Shown here: positions 60,501 through 64,000 of the stretch, one piece after another
How positions within the stretch are numbered: the stretch's first letter is position 1
Layout of the letters: the number at the start of each line of letters is the position of its first letter
From: Sepiola atlantica
Lineage: Eukaryota; Mollusca; Cephalopoda; Sepiida; Sepiolidae
Length of the DNA: 64,000 nucleotides
Direction: 5' to 3'
Assembly: GCA_963556195.1 (NCBI GenBank)
Contig: OY744520.1
Span: forward strand, 3,333,501 to 3,397,500
The notes under the pieces: model-generated
What the model saw: only the letters and a program-made list of their open reading frames with translations
Databases searched by the model: none
Told to the model about the DNA's origin: nothing
Program-made: the position numbers and the translations under genes

Positions 60501-60904
60501 CAACGTTAAAGTCTGATCATGAACCCTGCAATATATATATAAAATGATTCGATAAAACATGCACATATTGAATATCAAATATGTGTATATGTATTATACC
60601 TGACGTAGTGTGAACGAAGAGCATGTTTGTTTTAAAATAGTAAAATATATTTTTGAGAAAAAAAGTATTGTAACTCAATTTTCACTTCTTTTTAATATTT
60701 AAAGTGTCAGAGATTTGCAGCGAAACTGCGCCCGCTTCACCGGATCGATGTATCGTCCCTGTTTCGTGATCATAATTATTCAGCCGATATCATATTTTGT
60801 AATCATTTCACTAAAAAGGGTGAACGACAGTTTTAGCGACGCTAATGTATGCGCACGTTCCGGTAACATTTGGTTTTAACTGCATTAAGCGCGAATATAA
60901 CTAA
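57552..60904. other. gene-free stretch
   Basis: No supported gene. A (TA)n run is at 59157-59180. A 29-bp segment at 59490-59518 resembles 53969-53996 and 36475-36500 and may be part of an old dispersed repeat. Confidence 0.45.
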
Positions 60905-61110
60905 ATGGCATGTGTTCCTCAAAATTGTCTCAGCTATTCCGCTTTTGCCCCAGCTCGGTGTAGTCATTCATCCATTAATTTGCCGATACCTCATTGTAAT
61001 AGAGCTTTCTATTCCAGTTGCTTTTTTTATAAGAACGGCAGGCTTGTGGAACTCTCTTCCTGCTGACTGTTTTGCATCCTACCTATATTAGGTTTTTCAA
61101 TAACAGGCCT
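60905..61110 (+). pseudogene. LINE 3'-end coding fragment
   Basis: Frames around 61000-61080 read AFYSSCFF and FFIRTAGLWNSLPADCF, matching the C-terminal block of Jockey/CR1-type LINE ORF2 (copy 1 has AFYSNSFFTRAADLRNSL). One frameshift lies between the two halves. Only this end remains. Confidence 0.6.
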
Positions 61111-61625
61111 ATGCATATCTGTATTTGCGATGATCATATTTCGTTCTTGTTATCCCCTTACATCAAGTGGCTTCTACCCTTGTCTGGAGCGATTTCCAAA
61201 ACAAATGAATTTAGTGGGGAAATCGATAAACTTTCAAATGTAAGTCTTAAGCTATTATATTAGTGGTAAGTATTAAATATAATGCACCCAATGAGAAAAA
61301 CTGGACAAGAAACAATACGTTTAAGACGTGTACACCCACATTAAAGTTATAAAGTGAAACTTCGTCATAGCTATTTCTGAATATAGCAAAGTAGATCGGA
61401 TGAATATTAAAATGCAAATAAAATGTAAGCCAGGGTCAAAACGTTGTTCATGTATAGAATTAGCATAGAAAAAGCATTTGGAATATATCGCGTTTGACGC
61501 AGATGTTTTAGCCTGCACGGATTTTAAATTATTCTTAGAGAATAGATTCATAAAAAAATGTTTTCAAACATTATTAAACAGTTGTTTAACATCCAAGTTA
61601 TCGGAGACAGGAACACGAATGTTTA
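61111..61625. other. gene-free stretch
   Basis: AT-rich with no supported gene or element; it would contain the 3' UTR of the minus-strand ORF at 61626-61886. Confidence 0.4.
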
Positions 61626-61886
61626 TCAGGCTGCACCTGGAAGAATGATAACGACGTTGTTGTCTTGCATGAATCCCGCCGAAGAAACACCGCGAAACTC
61701 AATATCATTCGGAAGATTCGCAGAAGAACGAGAACAGCATTTAAAAGGCGCCATCAAAAACAGTGCCACCATTATGACGGCCAGTACGCTACTAATTGCG
61801 AGAAGCAGTTGCAAATCAAATTCTGAAACTAGTTCAGAGCCTCGTAACGTCGGTAGTTCACTTGTAGTCGTGGTTACTATCGCCAT
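61626..61886 (-). CDS. candidate small single-pass membrane protein
   Basis: An 86-residue ORF with a strong AAAATGG start context. The N-part is Thr-rich (MAIVTTTTSELPTLRG), then SEFD and one hydrophobic span (about 25-48), then KCCSR, a Cys pair well placed for palmitoylation, and a tail ending ILPGAA. A TATAAA lies 60 bp upstream of the ATG, close to the 62-63 bp seen in gene copies 1 and 2. SEFD before the span recalls SDFD of copy 2, so a distant family member is possible, but DYxT and YKKRVN are missing. A 121-residue frame on the plus strand (61558-61923) overlaps it fully. The minus frame is preferred for its start context, TATA box and charge layout. Confidence 0.5.
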   Translation of the reverse strand: MAIVTTTTSELPTLRGSELVSEFDLQLLLAISSVLAVIMVALFLMAPFKCCSRSSANLPNDIEFRGVSSAGFMQDNNVVIILPGAA

Positions 61887-61946
61887 TTTGATTCTGGCAT
61901 TCCAGTTTAACTTTCAGAGGTAGGAGTTACTAAACACGAATGCATA

Positions 61947-61952
61947 TTTATA
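61947..61952 (-). promoter_or_regulatory. TATA box of the 61626-61886 ORF
   Basis: TATAAA on the minus strand, 60 bp before the ATG. No GTGATTGGTC box is found 19-20 bp upstream, unlike the four-member family. Confidence 0.35.
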
Positions 61953-62311
61953 GAACATTTATAAAATCGAAATTTATTAATACTGATAATATTTTTCCTT
62001 TTAAAAATACAAAATCAAGTTGGGTAAAATTCTGGATAAATTTAACGCATGCGTAAACGGAAGAAATTAGTCTTTTTTAAATTTATTTTAGCCAAAAAAA
62101 ACACACATGAACTTATTTTCTCCTGTATTGCCATCCTGTAAATATGGTTAGTTGTTGGTCAATGATGGCCACCAATTGTACGGATTCCGCACACTTTATA
62201 AACTTTTACAACAGAATATATGAACTAATTTAATATTGTATATTTTCTCATATTTAAATTCAATTGTGTTTTGTTCTAATGTTTTACTTTTTGTAAAGCG
62301 TAATGAATACG

Positions 62312-62312
<1 letters not shown>

Positions 62313-62358
<46 letters not shown>
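62313..62358. repeat. (TA)n microsatellite
   Basis: Pure TA run. Confidence 0.95.
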
Positions 62359-62360
<2 letters not shown>

Positions 62361-62869
62361 CAGGGCTTCCCTACATTACCCGTGAATGAATACGAATACT
62401 CCTGCATTGAACCCTAATCATTTATATTACTATTTTAAACATTATTTCGATAACTATTTCTGAAAACTAATTTCATAAATAAAGGAACATTTTTTTACAC
62501 GACAATCACTTATTTCAGCCCTGGTGACCGCAAATGAACGAATATTACAGAAGCTATTTTTACCATAACCTTATTGATGCTATACTATTACATACTACAT
62601 AAGATTTTTGAGGATATCTTAGCTAGTTTTTTTTTTCAGCCAGATAGACTGTCAGTAAAACGACTCTTATTTATGTTGTACTATTTAAAAGAGGGACTAT
62701 CTACTTGTTTGGTCCCCAAACCATCGTCTATTGTGTATTATTCAAAATAGATCAATTACAAGATATTTTTTTCAACTACAGCATCATAATGGTAAATTAG
62801 AACTGTTTAGGGTTTAGGATAGCATTTAATAGGAAAAACCTGAACAGCCGCGATCAGATATATACATTT

Positions 62870-62871
<2 letters not shown>

Positions 62872-62910
<39 letters not shown>
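62872..62910. repeat. (TA)n microsatellite
   Basis: Pure TA run about 90 bp left of the inverted unit at 63002. Confidence 0.95.
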
Positions 62911-62912
<2 letters not shown>

Positions 62913-63001
62913 TACATGTATTGTATTTGTTTCTGTAAATGTAAATCCGTAGAAACTCAAGTGTTTATAAAAAGTGCTCAATAAAAAGTAGAGCTGTTTA
63001 T

Positions 63002-63194
63002 AAGTATACATTTTTATTTATACAAACATTATTGGTTACATATGTGCATACATGTTTCGGTTGCACTTTTCCCAGAAAAAGTCAGCCAGTTCTCTGAAAT
63101 TCTTAGTCTGATGAAGTTGACTTTCTTGGAAAAGTGCAACCGACACATGTATGCACATATGTAACCAGTAATGTTTGTATAAATAAAATGTATA

Positions 63195-63198
<4 letters not shown>
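63002..63198. repeat. 71-bp inverted repeat, head-to-head pair of a hammerhead-bearing unit
   Basis: The arms 63002-63072 and 63128-63198 are reverse complements with only a few mismatches. Shared blocks include ATGCACATATGTAACC and GGAAAAGTGCAACCGA. The 55-bp centre holds CTGATGA. It looks like two copies of one repeat end joined head to head, the right copy continuing into (TA)n. Confidence 0.8.
63108..63146 (+). ncRNA. hammerhead-ribozyme-like core 3
   Basis: CTGATGA (63108-63114), a helix II formed by GTTGACTTT and AAAAGTGCAAC with one bulged G, then CGACAC where the consensus is CGAAAC. The opposite arm keeps CGAAAC (minus strand, about 63052-63058) but has lost CTGATGA. Thus both copies are damaged in different halves. 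Confidence 0.45.

Positions 63199-63262
<64 letters not shown>
63198..63262. repeat. (TA)n microsatellite
   Basis: TA run directly after the right arm of the inverted unit. Confidence 0.95.
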
Positions 63263-63267
<5 letters not shown>

Positions 63268-63309
63268 ATATAATAAACAAAATATATAATAAACAAAGCA
63301 AATATTTAT

Positions 63310-64000
63310 TAATAGCAGGGCCACCCAGCGTTGTCCGGGGCGATAAACACAAAGTAGTAGAGATTAAAAAGTGGGTGTAACATCTTTATATAAAAACTTC
63401 AATCTCTCTTCTTCCTCTAGCCGTCTCTCTTTCCCTGGTCCACATTATTTCCCTCCCTCCTTCAACCCTCTATTACCCTTTTTCCCATATGATTCTTCTC
63501 TTGTGTAAATGTGTTAAAAACTAATAATAATTCACGTAAATACTCTTTACTAAATATGTATTTTATGCAACTGTGAATTTTCTTAAAGAAATATGTTATG
63601 TAGACAAACAAACATTGATGGAAGTTATTACTTATTCTTACATTGTATTTTTATCCCGAAATAAAATTATATTTCATTTTTTAAAGACTTTGAAATCGAA
63701 CTTGAATGCAATTACTTAATCCCTGGCGGCCATGTTGTAATTTCCTATACTTTTCGTTCGTAAAATAGTAGCAATAGTTTGATTAGCGTCCGTCGCTTAT
63801 TTAAAAAAACAATACCAACGGACTAAATGTGTTAAAACCTAATAATAATGTAATTCATTTTCCCCCGGAGCCATCTGCAATTGTGTAATAATGTAATAAT
63901 GTAATAGTGTAATCTTACATTTATTGCTTCGGGAAATAAAAATAACATAGAAGTTAAATAATATGTGTAACATTTTGATGTTAAAACTTCTATCTCTCTC
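63310..64000. mobile_element. retroposon remnants with internal direct repeats
   Basis: GGCCACCCAGCGTTGTCCGG near 63320 resembles ends of RTE-type retroposons. TGTAACATCTTTATATAAAA (63378) recurs in diverged form near 63966, and AATGTGTTAAAAACTAATAA (63509) recurs near 63826. No coding capacity is visible and the window ends inside the segment. Confidence 0.35.

Noticed and set aside
61558..61923. 121-residue plus-strand ORF as the coding frame
   Set aside because: The overlapping minus frame has the better start context, a TATA box at the expected distance and a sensible membrane layout.

Overview
The window is 64 kb of AT-rich eukaryotic (metazoan) DNA. It is gene-poor and full of mobile-element debris and very long (TA)n microsatellites. 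The mix of Jockey/CR1-type LINE fragments, tRNA-like and snRNA-headed SINEs, hAT and mariner transposons and abundant (TA)n or (TATG)n arrays suggests a large repeat-rich invertebrate genome. A coleoid cephalopod (octopus-like) is my best guess, but this is inference: no conserved host gene that would fix the species is visible.

The likely host content is a dispersed cluster of very small, single-exon genes for single-pass membrane proteins. Three copies lie on the minus strand (1999-2241, 17409-17693 and a broken copy at 24858-25486) and one on the plus strand (31302-31601). All share a juxtamembrane D-Y-[E/K]-T motif, one hydrophobic span, and a basic stretch after it (YKKRVN-like in the intact copies). 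The three intact copies also share a compact promoter: a GTGATTGGTC (inverted CCAAT) box, 19-20 bp, then TATAAA. The three minus-strand copies share a 3' flanking element, GGTTGNACACGCA on the plus strand. Shared promoters and 3' flanks argue for DNA-level duplication rather than retroposition. The proteins resemble FXYD-type or KCNE-type ion-transport regulators in size and layout, but homology is not proven. A fifth small membrane-protein ORF (61626-61886, minus) may be a distant relative.

Layout. 1-2.4 kb: gene copy 1. 2.5-3.5 kb: microsatellites. 4.8-8.4 kb: decayed LINE with a 593-bp hAT MITE in its endonuclease region. 8.4-17.4 kb: nothing coding. 17.4-17.8 kb: gene copy 2. 18.3-19.3 kb: minus-strand LINE remnant. 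24.8-25.5 kb: gene copy 3, killed by a frameshift and by a SINE whose head matches the 5' end of U2 snRNA and which has a perfect 14-bp target duplication. 29.3-29.5 kb: LINE scrap. 31.2-31.6 kb: gene copy 4. 34.5-35.1 kb: inverted-repeat MITE. 38-43.7 kb: nested block of LINE copy 2, (TA)n, a 3.3-kb nearly intact hAT transposon with about 335-bp inverted ends, a TATG array and a 238-bp mariner-type MITE. 46.2-47.5 kb: mariner. 48.4-51.1 kb: tRNA-like SINE and two inverted-repeat units. 53.0-53.3 kb: second, older copy of the U2-headed SINE. 56.8-57.6 and 63.0-63.3 kb: units flanked by (TA)n.

The less expected signals are the small-gene family with its conserved promoter, the U2-headed SINE family, and three hammerhead-ribozyme-like cores (CTGATGA, short helix, GAAA or a one-base variant) that each lie 50-100 bp before a (TA)n tract on the strand that reads into it. 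All calls were made by eye; no database search was possible.
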